DNA of 64,000 nucleotides, from NCBI GenBank assembly GCA_934526185.1, contig CAKTAA010000001.1, positions 1 to 64,000 of the forward strand, in the 5' to 3' direction. This document shows, in pieces, positions 18,378 to 26,464 of the stretch (its first letter is position 1; each line of letters opens with the position of its first letter). Below the pieces are notes generated by a model. It searched no databases and was not told the origin of the DNA. It was given only the letters and a program-made list of their open reading frames with translations. Both the position numbers and the translations under genes were made by a program. Source of the stretch: an uncultured Eubacteriales bacterium (GTDB lineage Bacteria; Bacillota; Clostridia; Oscillospirales; CAG-272).

Positions 18378-18671
18378 TCAGGCCTGCTTCAGACTTTGAA
18401 AGACAAGCAGATCCGTAAGCCCGTTCAGCAGAAGGTTGTCGGTGATCGCGGTGTATGTCACCGAACCGGAGACCGGATCCCTGTCTCTTTGGATGGCATA
18501 TATGACGTAAACGGTGTTGGGCTTGTCCGCGACGGTAAATAAAGTATAGGAGACGCCGTTGATGTTGAAATCGATTTCAGAAATCGGACTGAGTTCTCCT
18601 GCCCGGGCCTTAGAGAAGATAGCTTCGCGGACTACCTGGAAATTCTGCTTTTTGATTTTTCTGCATAACAT
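18378..18671 (-). CDS. Small uncharacterised protein
   Basis: A 97-residue alpha/beta protein with a basic N-terminus (MLCRKIKKQNFQ), a central strand set (SEIDFNINGVSYTLFTVAD, TVYVIYAIQRD) and a helical tail. The start at 18671 has GAGGAAAC just upstream. I do not recognise the family. It is flanked by the AT-rich region before the XRE gene and by the hairpin at 18323. Confidence 0.5.
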   Translation of the reverse strand: MLCRKIKKQNFQVVREAIFSKARAGELSPISEIDFNINGVSYTLFTVADKPNTVYVIYAIQRDRDPVSGSVTYTAITDNLLLNGLTDLLVFQSLKQA

Positions 18672-18850
18672 GATTGTTTCCTCTTTTTCTGCCGGCAAAG
18701 TAGGTAAATTTTCAGTTCATATAAATTTAACAACTCGCCGGAATGGACATTAAATAGTGATATATTTTATAAAACAATGATATTATATATTAAAAAATGT
18801 ATATTGTCAATAGCTTTGAAAAAAGAATAATGAATTAATTTATTATTTAT

Positions 18851-18879
18851 TTGAAAAATTCATTTTAAAGTGGTATAAT
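18851..18879 (+). promoter_or_regulatory. Sigma-A promoter of the small XRE regulator
   Basis: TTGAAA (18851-18856), 17-bp spacer, TATAAT (18874-18879), in a very AT-rich segment 35 bases before the start codon. Confidence 0.87.
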
Positions 18880-18913
18880 AAACTGCAAAATTAATAATAA
18901 AACGGAGTGCTGA

Positions 18914-19126
18914 ATGGAAACGGCTAAAAAAATCAGAATGATCATGCTGGAACGGGGCGTGAACGTGAAGGAGCTTGCGGAGCTGATTGGGACAAGCTCC
19001 AGTAATTTAAGCAACAAATTATCCAGGAACAACTTTAAAGAAGAGGATTTGCGTATCATAGCCAACGCTTTAAACTGCGAGTATGACAGCGTCTTTACTT
19101 ACAGGGATTCGGGAAAACAGATATAA
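18914..19126 (+). CDS. Single-domain XRE/Cro-type DNA-binding protein
   Basis: A 70-residue helix-turn-helix protein. The HTH core NVKELAELIGTSSSNLSNKLSRNNF covers about residues 18-43, and the protein is little more than this domain, as in phage- or element-type Cro repressors. CGGAGTGCTGA precedes the ATG. It is monocistronic with a strong promoter; the target is unknown. A CCGCCGC/GCGGCGG hairpin (about 19143-19162) shortly after the stop may end the transcript. Confidence 0.82.
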   Translation: METAKKIRMIMLERGVNVKELAELIGTSSSNLSNKLSRNNFKEEDLRIIANALNCEYDSVFTYRDSGKQI

Positions 19127-19210
19127 CGAAAGGCGAGAAATCCACCGCCGCTTTCGCGGCGGATTCCGCTTACTTTTTCCGGCAGTGGGTACAACCCACC
19201 GCCGGAACGC

Positions 19211-19493
19211 CTCCATGACGATTTTTCAGCCCTTATTAAAATTCAGGATGTCGTTGTGCTCTGCTTCGGCAAGGGGGATCTCGATCTTACGATGCATATT
19301 TTTGCACCCGTAGGATACGATGTCGACTGCAACGCAGAGCAGAACGTCTCTGTTATGCATGGTGTCGGGGAAGGAAATCGATGAAAAATGGTCGAAGCCG
19401 TTCGGAGACAGACCGATCGCTAATATGGGAAACGTTAAGGCTGTGTCGATAAAAGAGCTTTATGAAAAAACGGTAAGATTGGGGAAAAATATA
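19211..19493 (+). pseudogene. Frameshifted C-terminal remnant of an ADP-ribosylglycohydrolase
   Basis: Two overlapping frames together resemble the C-terminus of ADP-ribosylglycohydrolase-fold enzymes. The first (19217-19381) ends in VGYDVDCNAEQNVSVMHGV, close to the family's GYDTDCNAATVG metal-site motif. The second (to about 19493) gives DEKWSKPFGDRPIANMG and VSIKELYEKTVRLG, which match the family's final helices. A +1 shift between 19350 and 19380 is needed to join them, and the N-terminal two thirds are missing. Genes of this family often neighbour ribokinase-like genes, as here. Identification rests on recalled motifs only. Confidence 0.6.
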
Positions 19494-19497
19494 AAAA

Positions 19498-20391
19498 ATG
19501 AAGAAGATATTTATTCTCGGAAGTCTCAATATGGACCTCGTTATAACATGTCCGAGGGAAATATATCAGGGAGAGACGTTGCACGGCTCCGATTTTATGA
19601 CTAACCGTGGAGGAAAGGGGGCAAATCAAGCTACAGCCTGCGGGAAGCTTGGCGCGGAGGTGTACATGGGCGGTTGTGTCGGCAGCGACAGCTTCGGTGC
19701 AGAGCTTATCGGCGGACTGAAGGCGTGCGGCGTCAATACTGAGTATATCCGTGCCGTAGATAACGTTTCATCGGGAGTCGCTGTCATCATCATAATAGAT
19801 CATGACAATAGGATAATTCTCGATAGCGGAGCAAATTCCATGGTGACGGAGGAAGATATAGACTCGCTCTTTGTCACGGCCGAGGAAGGGGACATATTCC
19901 TAACGCAACTCGAGAATCCGATCGATATAGTCGGGTATGCATTGAGGTCAGCGAAGGAAAAAGGGCTTGTCACCGTGCTGAATCCAGCCCCGTGCGACGT
20001 TTCCGTATCGAAATATCTGCAGAGCGTTGACTTTTTCATCCCGAACGAGAACGAGCTCGCTGCGTTTACCGGAGAGGGAAGTGTTGAGACTGGTGCACGG
20101 AAGCTTTTTGCTATCGGCGTGAGGAACGTGATCGTTACGCTCGGAAACAAAGGTTATTGCTTCGTAAACGGCAAGGAGTTTATTAACGAGGCTTGCATTG
20201 AAATGGACGTCGTTGACACAACTGCTGCGGGTGATACGTTCTGCGGTGCGTTTGTAACGCGCCTCGCTGTGGGAGATACTGTCGCGCAAGCGCTCAGATT
20301 TGCAAATAAGGCGGCTGCCATCACAGTAACGAGACGGGGGGCAGCGCAATCGATCCCTACACTTGACGAAGTCAAAAAAATATTCGGCTGA
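19498..20391 (+). CDS. rbsK: Ribokinase (PfkB family)
   Basis: Phosphorylates ribose (or a similar sugar or nucleoside) at the 5 position. The 297 residues contain the first PfkB signature NRGGKGANQA (about 36-45) and the second signature DTTAAGDTFCGAF (about 237-249) with the catalytic Asp. The ending ATVTRRGAAQSIP-like stretch is typical of ribokinases, although the exact sugar is not proved. GGGGA lies about 13 bases upstream. It directly follows the broken glycohydrolase and ends at a strong terminator. Confidence 0.88.
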   Translation: MKKIFILGSLNMDLVITCPREIYQGETLHGSDFMTNRGGKGANQATACGKLGAEVYMGGCVGSDSFGAELIGGLKACGVNTEYIRAVDNVSSGVAVIIIIDHDNRIILDSGANSMVTEEDIDSLFVTAEEGDIFLTQLENPIDIVGYALRSAKEKGLVTVLNPAPCDVSVSKYLQSVDFFIPNENELAAFTGEGSVETGARKLFAIGVRNVIVTLGNKGYCFVNGKEFINEACIEMDVVDTTAAGDTFCGAFVTRLAVGDTVAQALRFANKAAAITVTRRGAAQSIPTLDEVKKIFG

Positions 20392-20466
20392 TAAAGCTTG
20401 CCGATATAACAAGAAATGATATAATTACACAAAAACAGGGTGTTGCGTTACGCGCTCGCTCCATTG

Positions 20467-20493
20467 AAAAAGACCTCTAATAAGGTCTTTTTT
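20467..20493 (+). terminator. Intrinsic terminator of rbsK
   Basis: AAAAAGACCT (20467-20476), six-base loop, AGGTCTTTTT (20483-20492), T-tract. Symmetrical, so it can also act on the other strand. Confidence 0.88.
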
Positions 20494-20577
20494 GTATATT
20501 TCGAAGGAATATGAAACAGAGCTGACGCATTGTAAATGCGACAGCCCTCTGATACTATTTTTGATATTTGCCGAGAC

Positions 20578-20607
20578 GTCTTTCGGTCCTTACGGGACCT
20601 GAAAGAC
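20578..20607. other. Hairpin downstream of the cupin gene
   Basis: GTCTTTCGGTCC pairs with GGACCTGAAAGAC with one bulged base, around a TTACG loop. GCGCGTTTTTTG follows eight bases later on the plus strand. It separates the convergent rbsK and cupin genes; the cupin side lacks a T-tract. Confidence 0.45.
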
Positions 20608-20641
20608 ATCGGGCGCGTTTTTTGACCGGCCGCTTTCCGGT

Positions 20642-20971
20642 TCATTCCCCATATATGATCAGCGCCATGAATACGACCGGCTGTTCACCCGTTGGCCGCA
20701 AAGCATGCCCGCAGCCGCTCGGCGTATATGTCATATCTCCCGCCCTGACCGGTCTCGGTGTACCGTTGTCGTTATACTCCGCTTCGCCGGAGAGGATATA
20801 ATAGGTTTCGCTTTCGCCCCGGTGCTCGTGGTATCCGAGAGAGGAGCCCGGGTGAATGGTTACCTGTGCATACAGGCCGCATTTTCCGTTCAGCTCTTTT
20901 TCGCCCAGTATGCGACGAATGATAACTTCACCGTCTCCGCCGCACATATTTTTGATTGTTTCTGTTTTCAT
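20642..20971 (-). CDS. Cupin-domain protein
   Basis: A 109-residue single cupin. Motif 1, HPGSSLGYHEHRGESETYYILSGE, supplies two His and a Glu ligand; motif 2, PSGCGHALRPTG, supplies the last His. Such small cupins are metal-binding isomerases, dioxygenases or sensors, and this sequence alone does not say which. GAGGAAAAACAT precedes the ATG. It is monocistronic on the minus strand. Confidence 0.88.
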   Translation of the reverse strand: MKTETIKNMCGGDGEVIIRRILGEKELNGKCGLYAQVTIHPGSSLGYHEHRGESETYYILSGEAEYNDNGTPRPVRAGDMTYTPSGCGHALRPTGEQPVVFMALIIYGE

Positions 20972-21058
20972 ATGTTTTTCCTCCCTTACTGAATTGAATC
21001 ATTCCTTTCAGAAAACTCCGCAGGAATTGGAGCGGGTTCACATGAACGCTCAGTGAAA

Positions 21059-21159
21059 AAGCCGGCGCTTCTGCATTTGGAGCTGCGTTTGCTTTTAAGC
21101 TCCTCACTGTACTTCTTCTCGGGATATCCCGAGAAAAGAAAGGGGCGCGCCGCCGGCTT
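21059..21159 (-). terminator. Multibranched RNA terminator after the LCP-like gene
   Basis: The outer stem AAGCCGGCG (21059-21067) / CGCCGGCTT (21151-21159) encloses two hairpins: the perfect 20-bp palindrome TTCTCGGGATATCCCGAGAA (21116-21135) and GGAGCT/AGCTCC (21079-21084, 21098-21103). Read on the minus strand the outer stem is followed by TTTTTC. It follows the LCP-like gene's 3' end. Confidence 0.55.
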
Positions 21160-21193
21160 CAAGCTGAAATCCGCCGCAGGCACGCCTGCCCTT

Positions 21194-22600
21194 TTACTGT
21201 TTGTATGGCATCATCTGGTAGGTGGCTGTCGCCACGTCGGGAGTGAAATAAACCTCGCCGCCATCCTCTATATACTTGCCCGGATAAATGATATCTATGG
21301 TTTCCAAGTCGTCGAAATGAAGAAGAAATTCGATCTGCTCCGACAGAACGGCGTCCGTGATGTTCGTATCTATCAGCGGCTGCATTTTTTTGAACAAAGC
21401 GGGGGCGTCCGCCTCCGATGTGCATTTTTTCAAATTGGAGAGGAAAGCGCGCGCGAACTGACGCAGCGTGCGCTGACAGGAGGTGTCGCCCTTGACCTCG
21501 TACATATAGTAAAACAGGTCGACTGCCGTCTCTCCGGAGAGGCGCTGCTCACCGGCGCTTAGCTTGAGGGAAAATACGTCTTCCGGCTCTTCTTCGTCCT
21601 CTTTTTTGTCGTTTTTATCATTTTTGTCTGCGTCTTCGGCATTCCCGGTATCTTCGGTTTCTTCCTTTTCTTCTTTATAATCAATAGCTTCGTCAATTGT
21701 CATTGTGACACCACCGACCATATCCACGATTTCCACGAAGGAGGCGACGGGCGTTACGGCGTAGTAGTCGATGGTCAATCCGGTCAATGCCGTGACTTTA
21801 TCGCAGAAATACTCTATGCCTTTGTCGCGCAGCACCTCCGCAAGCGTTGTGCTGACGCCGTCCACCATGATTCTCGTATCTTTGCTGAGCGCTGTTGTCA
21901 AAACCTCTTCCCGGTCTTTGTCCATCCGGACAATAACAATGGATTCGGCAAACAGATTTTCCGTATAGAAGCCGTCCTCCTCATCCTCTGCCGTCTCCGT
22001 GTCGTGTACCTGAAACGCACTTCCCTGCACCAGCGGCGGTATAGCGGACTGCTGAGCTTCTTTTTCCGGGCTTGCGGCGTGGCTGTTCTCGGGTACAGCC
22101 GGCGCTTCTATAGCATCGGTCACCTCCGGGGCTTTGTGCGGTGTTGAAGGCTCGTTTATCTTGTCGGATACTACCGGCGGCTCCGTTGTCACAGCCGGCT
22201 CTGTATCCTGCTTTTCAGTTGTTTCCGGAACGGATGTTTCTGTGGTATCCGTGTCCGCCGGCGGGCTCGGCGGCCCGTCCGTATCGTCCGGTTCGCCGGT
22301 CAGCGGCGGTTCCTCTGTGACGATGGGCTCTGCTGTGGTCTCCTCATAATTTACGCCGACAAGCAGCATGGTGAAGGTACTGCCCTTGACGTCCTTGAGC
22401 GCCTCTCCTGTTTGATCAGGCCTTTGAAAAGGATCATACGCTGTGGTTATCTCGGCCTCTGTTGTGTCGCTGTCATCGGTCGGATCGTCGCCTCCGGTCA
22501 TACTCGATACGGCAAAGCTCGATAAAAACCAGGCCATGAGGCCGAATACGAGCAGGGATATTCCAAATGTAATCGCAAAATTGCGGACCGCTGAAATCAT
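21194..22600 (-). CDS. LytR-CpsA-Psr-like membrane protein with large insertions
   Basis: A 468-residue protein with one N-terminal membrane helix (about 7-29) and an extracytoplasmic part recognisable as an LCP (LytR-CpsA-Psr) domain. It has the strand TFTMLLVGVNY, then YYAVTPVASFVEIVDMVGGVTMTI, LSAGEQRLSGETAVDLF and RTLRQFARAFL. LCP enzymes attach glycopolymers to peptidoglycan. Unusually, about 110 residues rich in Thr, Glu, Pro and Asp interrupt the domain after the first strand, and a second acidic insert (EEKEETEDTG...EEEPED) sits after the GGV motif. Several catalytic Asp/Arg positions look altered (SDT is AES; PRDT is SKDT), so activity is doubtful. Confidence 0.72.
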   Translation of the reverse strand: MISAVRNFAITFGISLLVFGLMAWFLSSFAVSSMTGGDDPTDDSDTTEAEITTAYDPFQRPDQTGEALKDVKGSTFTMLLVGVNYEETTAEPIVTEEPPLTGEPDDTDGPPSPPADTDTTETSVPETTEKQDTEPAVTTEPPVVSDKINEPSTPHKAPEVTDAIEAPAVPENSHAASPEKEAQQSAIPPLVQGSAFQVHDTETAEDEEDGFYTENLFAESIVIVRMDKDREEVLTTALSKDTRIMVDGVSTTLAEVLRDKGIEYFCDKVTALTGLTIDYYAVTPVASFVEIVDMVGGVTMTIDEAIDYKEEKEETEDTGNAEDADKNDKNDKKEDEEEPEDVFSLKLSAGEQRLSGETAVDLFYYMYEVKGDTSCQRTLRQFARAFLSNLKKCTSEADAPALFKKMQPLIDTNITDAVLSEQIEFLLHFDDLETIDIIYPGKYIEDGGEVYFTPDVATATYQMMPYKQ

Positions 22601-22731
22601 TTGCGCACCATTTCCTTTCGTTGTCTATAAAAAACAAGCCACAGCCGGATCTGACGGGTACGGAACACGGGAGCCGGCCTTTTGAAACAATATTTCAAAC
22701 AGGTAAAAAATTCCCTTATACATTCCGTTTT

Positions 22732-22760
22732 ATTATATCTTATCATATGAAGCTTTGCAA
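22732..22760 (-). promoter_or_regulatory. Sigma-A promoter of the LCP-like gene
   Basis: On the minus strand TTGCAA (22755-22760), 17-bp spacer, TATAAT (22732-22737). Leader of about 125 bases. Confidence 0.83.
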
Positions 22761-23036
22761 TAGATATGATATGTTTTTTTTGTAAGCATTTCAAAAACAA
22801 ACCTGAAATGGAAAAACTCATATGAATCCGAAATCATGCTGCCTCTTGAAACCTATTCCGTGATTTTCAGAAAAACGGTAAACAATTTTACAAAATTCTG
22901 TTTCTTTTTGCCTGATGATCTGTTATACTATTTCAATATCGGAGAAAAAGTGTTCTGTTTCCTATAAAAATCGATGGAGAAGAAAGGAGATCATGGCCTG
23001 CCGCAAACAGCGGCGCGGTCATGTGAGAATACGGGT

Positions 23037-24218
23037 ATGTCGAAACAGCAGAGGCCGGACGCGCTTGCCTGCCGCCGGAACAAGGTCGGAGGAGAAGCCG
23101 TTCTGGAAGGCGTCATGATGAAAGCAGGAGAGCGGTACTGCGTTGCAACACGGACGGAGGACGGGGCCATCCGGCTGAAGGAAAACAGATTCGAGTCTGT
23201 AAGAAAACGTCACAAGGCACTGAACATTCCTGTTCTGCGGGGCATTGTCAATTTCGTGGAGATGATGATGCTCAGCTACAAATCGCTGAACATTTCTGCC
23301 GAGGCGCTCGGCATCGAGGAAGAGGATTCCAAGGCGGAGAAGTGGCTGCGTGAAAAGTTCGGCCGCGGCATCATGGATGTTGTGATGGTAATCGGCATGG
23401 TCCTGGGGCTGGCGCTGGGCTTTGGATTGTTCTTCTTTCTTCCGATGCTGACGACAAAGGCGATGGACAATGCGCTGGGCGGCAATCTCGGCCTTTGGAA
23501 AAACGTGATAGAGGGCGTGCTCCGCATCTGTATTTTTATTCTGTATATTTTACTGGTATCACTGATGCCCGATATCCGCCGGACCTTTGAATATCACGGC
23601 TCGGAGCATAAATCAATTTTCTGCTATGAGTCGGGTGAGCCGCTGACGGTGGAAAATGTGAAGAAGCAGAAACGTTTTCATCCGCGCTGCGGCACAAGCT
23701 TTATTTTTGTAATTCTGATTCTCTCGATTATTGTGTTCTCCTTTGTCACTTGGGATAACATCTATATCCGGCTTTGTCTGAAGCTTCCGCTGCTGCCTGT
23801 TATTGTCGGCGTCGGCTACGAGTTTATCATGTACGCCGGAAAGCATGAGAATCTTCTGACGAAAATCTTGTCCGCGCCCGGACTTTGGATGCAGCGTATA
23901 ACCACAAGGGAACCGGACGATGACCAGATAGAGGTGGCCATCGCCTCGCTGAAATACGCGCTGCGCGACGAATACCCGGATTTTGCCGTCACAGAGGTGC
24001 CCGGAAAGGATTATGTGCTGGCCGGAGAAAATGCATTGCCGGAAGAAAAAAACGGGGAATCGGATACTTTAACCGAAGAGGGGAAAGCGGCGGACAGCGG
24101 AGAGGCTCCTTCGGGGAATTTGGCAGATGATATGAGGGATGCTGCGGCGAAAACGGCAGACGAAGCTGCTGAGATGCAGGCGAACGGTTCGGATATGCAG
24201 GATGAGGAAAAGGCTTGA
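23037..24218 (+). CDS. DUF1385 membrane protein (YqhQ family)
   Basis: A 393-residue membrane protein. After the family motif KVGGEAVLEGVMMKAG (about 17-32) there are four to five membrane helices (VVMVIGMVLGLALGFGLFFFL, VLRICIFILYILLVSLM, FIFVILILSIIVF and others) separated by conserved segments such as YHGSEHKSIFCYESG and RFHPRCGTSFIF. The last about 70 residues form an acidic, Ala-rich tail. Function is unknown; the gene is commonly found before prmC, as here. ATG 23037 gives the family's usual N-terminus but has a poor ribosome site; the only strong site nearby (GAAAGGAG, about 22984) serves an out-of-frame ATG at 22993. Confidence 0.85.
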   Translation: MSKQQRPDALACRRNKVGGEAVLEGVMMKAGERYCVATRTEDGAIRLKENRFESVRKRHKALNIPVLRGIVNFVEMMMLSYKSLNISAEALGIEEEDSKAEKWLREKFGRGIMDVVMVIGMVLGLALGFGLFFFLPMLTTKAMDNALGGNLGLWKNVIEGVLRICIFILYILLVSLMPDIRRTFEYHGSEHKSIFCYESGEPLTVENVKKQKRFHPRCGTSFIFVILILSIIVFSFVTWDNIYIRLCLKLPLLPVIVGVGYEFIMYAGKHENLLTKILSAPGLWMQRITTREPDDDQIEVAIASLKYALRDEYPDFAVTEVPGKDYVLAGENALPEEKNGESDTLTEEGKAADSGEAPSGNLADDMRDAAAKTADEAAEMQANGSDMQDEEKA

Positions 24219-24304
24219 GAAACCTCTAAACAGCAAGCTCTATTATAAATGAACTTGAAGCATCAATCGGGGCATGAAAGCTTTGTCTTATGTCTTTTTC
24301 CCCC

Positions 24305-24396
24305 TTTTCTTGAAAAGGCAGTTTTCTTGAAAAGGCAGTTTTCTTGAAAAGGCAGTTTTCTTGAAAAGGTAGTTTTCTTGAAAAGGTAGTTTTCAG
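24305..24396. repeat. 17-bp tandem repeat of small palindromes
   Basis: Five complete copies of a 17-base unit (TTTTCTTGAAAAGGCAG, with the last two reading GGTAG) at 24305-24389, plus a partial copy to 24396. Each unit contains the palindrome TTTTC-TT-GAAAA. The array lies about 85 bases after the yqhQ stop and before a terminator. Confidence 0.9.
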
Positions 24397-24530
24397 AATG
24401 AAAAATTATGTTCTCCTTTCAAATAAAATGCGCGTCGGTTGTTTCCGATTTCACAATGGATAACAGCATAACGGTGATGCGCCCCGGAGCTGCAAAGCAT
24501 CAGAACTCTCAAAGATCAGGGCATGGATAT

Positions 24531-24576
24531 CAGGTTGAAAAATTCAATTTTTCAGCCTGATTTTTGCACTTTTTTC
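24531..24576 (+). terminator. Intrinsic terminator between yqhQ and prmC
   Basis: CAGGTTGAAAAATT (24531-24544) pairs with AATTTTTCAGCCTG (24546-24559), followed by ATTTTTGCACTTTTTT. It ends the yqhQ transcript about 50 bases before prmC. Confidence 0.85.
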
Positions 24577-24627
24577 GAATGAGGCCGGCGCAAATTTTCA
24601 ATTACAGCGAAAGGCGTGGTCATATGT

Positions 24628-25494
24628 ATGAATCTTGCAAATTGTAAAAAAGAAATTCTGCGTCTGCTCAGAAACGGAGTGTCATATAATACTGCACGCG
24701 GGGACGAGGCGGAGGCGGACAGTGCGGTGCTTTACGACTGCGGAGAAATTATCCGCTGCCGGGCAGGCTTTGACCGCGCCGCTGTATTCCTGAATGGGGA
24801 GCGGGAGCTGCCGGAGGAGATAACAGAACGTATGCTTTCGGATGCCGCGTCGCGTGCCGCAGGGGAGCCGCTGGCCTATATACTCGGGCAGGCGCCGTTC
24901 TGCGGGGAGGATTATATTGTGAGGCGCGGATGTCTGATACCGCGTGCGGATACGGAGATCCTTGTGGAGGAAGCTGTACGGCTCCTGCCGGAGAACGGAT
25001 GCTTTTGGGATCTCTGCACTGGGAGCGGCTGCGTAGCGGCGGCGATTTTGAAGGCGCGGCCAGATACGTCGTGTGCTGCCGTCGAGCTTTCCCGCACGGC
25101 GGCGGAGACTGCGGCGGAGAATTTTGAGCGGCTCGGTGTCGGCAGCCGGGTGAACCTTGTGCTGGGCGATGCTTTGACGGATCCGCTGCCCGGAGAAATG
25201 CGCGCGGATTACATTGTATCGAACCCGCCGTATATTCCTACGGAAACCATACGGTCGCTTGACGACGAGGTGAGGCGTGAGCCGCCCGAAGCGCTTGACG
25301 GCGGCGTTGACGGACTCATCTTTTACCGAACATTTCTGAGCGCCTATGCGGAGCGCACTCGCCGCGGCTTTCTGTTTGAAATCGGATGGGATCAGGGGGA
25401 GGCGTTGCGGGGACTTGCGGAGAAAAATCATTTGAGATGCGAAATACGCAGAGATTACGGCGGCCGCGACCGAGTTGCGCATCTTAGAAAGTAA
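24628..25494 (+). CDS. prmC: Peptide chain release factor glutamine methyltransferase
   Basis: Uses S-adenosylmethionine to methylate the GGQ glutamine of release factors RF1/RF2. The 288 residues comprise an N-terminal helical substrate-recognition domain (with EPLAYILGQAPFCG) and a Rossmann methyltransferase domain. That domain carries the SAM motif DLCTGSGCVAAA and the catalytic NPPY motif (within YIVSNPPYIP). ATG 24628 is preferred; GTG 24616 is in frame but sits only two bases from AAAGG. Release factor genes are not in the window. Confidence 0.94.
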   Translation: MNLANCKKEILRLLRNGVSYNTARGDEAEADSAVLYDCGEIIRCRAGFDRAAVFLNGERELPEEITERMLSDAASRAAGEPLAYILGQAPFCGEDYIVRRGCLIPRADTEILVEEAVRLLPENGCFWDLCTGSGCVAAAILKARPDTSCAAVELSRTAAETAAENFERLGVGSRVNLVLGDALTDPLPGEMRADYIVSNPPYIPTETIRSLDDEVRREPPEALDGGVDGLIFYRTFLSAYAERTRRGFLFEIGWDQGEALRGLAEKNHLRCEIRRDYGGRDRVAHLRK

Positions 25495-25604
25495 AAATTA
25501 GCTCCGCCTGCATGGAGGATGGCGTGAGCACTGCGCTCATGAATGCTTTTTCGGGATCCGAACATCGACGGATGTTTCAGAATATTAAAAAAGAGAGAGC
25601 TTGC

Positions 25605-26390
25605 ATGAAAAAATACGGGAAAGGCTTGGCGGCAATCGTATCTGCTGTCCTGCGGGTTCCTTTGAGTACCTGCGCTTCAAAAGAGCTTGCCGCTAAGAGG
25701 CCGAGGTCCTTGTGTGTACGGAAACGCAGGAGCAGGGGCCGGAAGTTGACTGCGGTTGCATAATGAATGCGCTGAAAACACATCGCAGGTGATCGTGATA
25801 AGCGCAAGGAGGCGGGATATGAAATCACCTTTATCGTGCGATGAGAATGGCGGCCGGTCTTTTTCTGCGCTTTCGTATGATGCGTATGAAGCCGATCTTG
25901 GCGGGTATCTTACCTTCGTTCAGGGCGATGATACATTTGCCCGGAAGAAGGTTGGCGGGAGAATGAGACGTTTGACACAACCATTTCAGCCTTTTGTATG
26001 GCAATCCTTCCGGCACTGTCCTGCATGCGGGGGCGTATTGGCAATCGCTTTCGCCGGTTTTGCCGTGGCTGGATTGTGCGTGCGAAAACAATAACGCCAG
26101 ACGGCGCTGGTTACCGCCCGCCCGATTATCTGTTGTGAAGTCATCCATCCTGTTGGATGGATTTTTGAAAGAGGGGAATCAGATAGAGGCAAGAGGCTGG
26201 TTTAACTTTGGCAATCTCAGCGGTTCGGTGCGAAATGCGTTCACAGCCGCCTGCAGGTGCAGTCCTTTCAGATTCTATATATTTGCAGCGATGGAGAATA
26301 TAGGCTCGAATATGAATGGGATCCGGAAGCTCCGAATAGATATTCGAAAATCATGGAATATTATGAAAGAATCTCGGTTAGCGTGACAAA
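25605..26390 (+). pseudogene. Decayed lipoprotein-like region
   Basis: At 25605 a lipoprotein-like start (MKKYGKGLAAIVSAV, then LSTC as lipobox) appears behind a GAGAGAG site. Its frame then turns into low-quality Arg-rich sequence and stops at 25761, while a neighbouring frame continues with protein-like text (EVLVCTETQEQGPEVDCGC). Near the other end, 26254-26390 encodes a plausible C-terminal segment (YICSDGEYRLEYEWDP) in yet another frame, just before a strong terminator. The pattern suggests one or two genes broken by several indels. No family can be named. Confidence 0.4.
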
Positions 26391-26426
26391 GGCAATGCCG
26401 ATTTCGGCATTGCCTCAGCTTTTTTA
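26388..26426 (+). terminator. Intrinsic terminator after the decayed region
   Basis: GGCAATGCCGA (26391-26401) pairs with TCGGCATTGCC (26404-26414), then CAGCTTTTTTATT. Confidence 0.88.
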
Positions 26427-26464
26427 TTCAGACGTCAAAAGCCGCCGGGGAGTTGCCGGAAATG

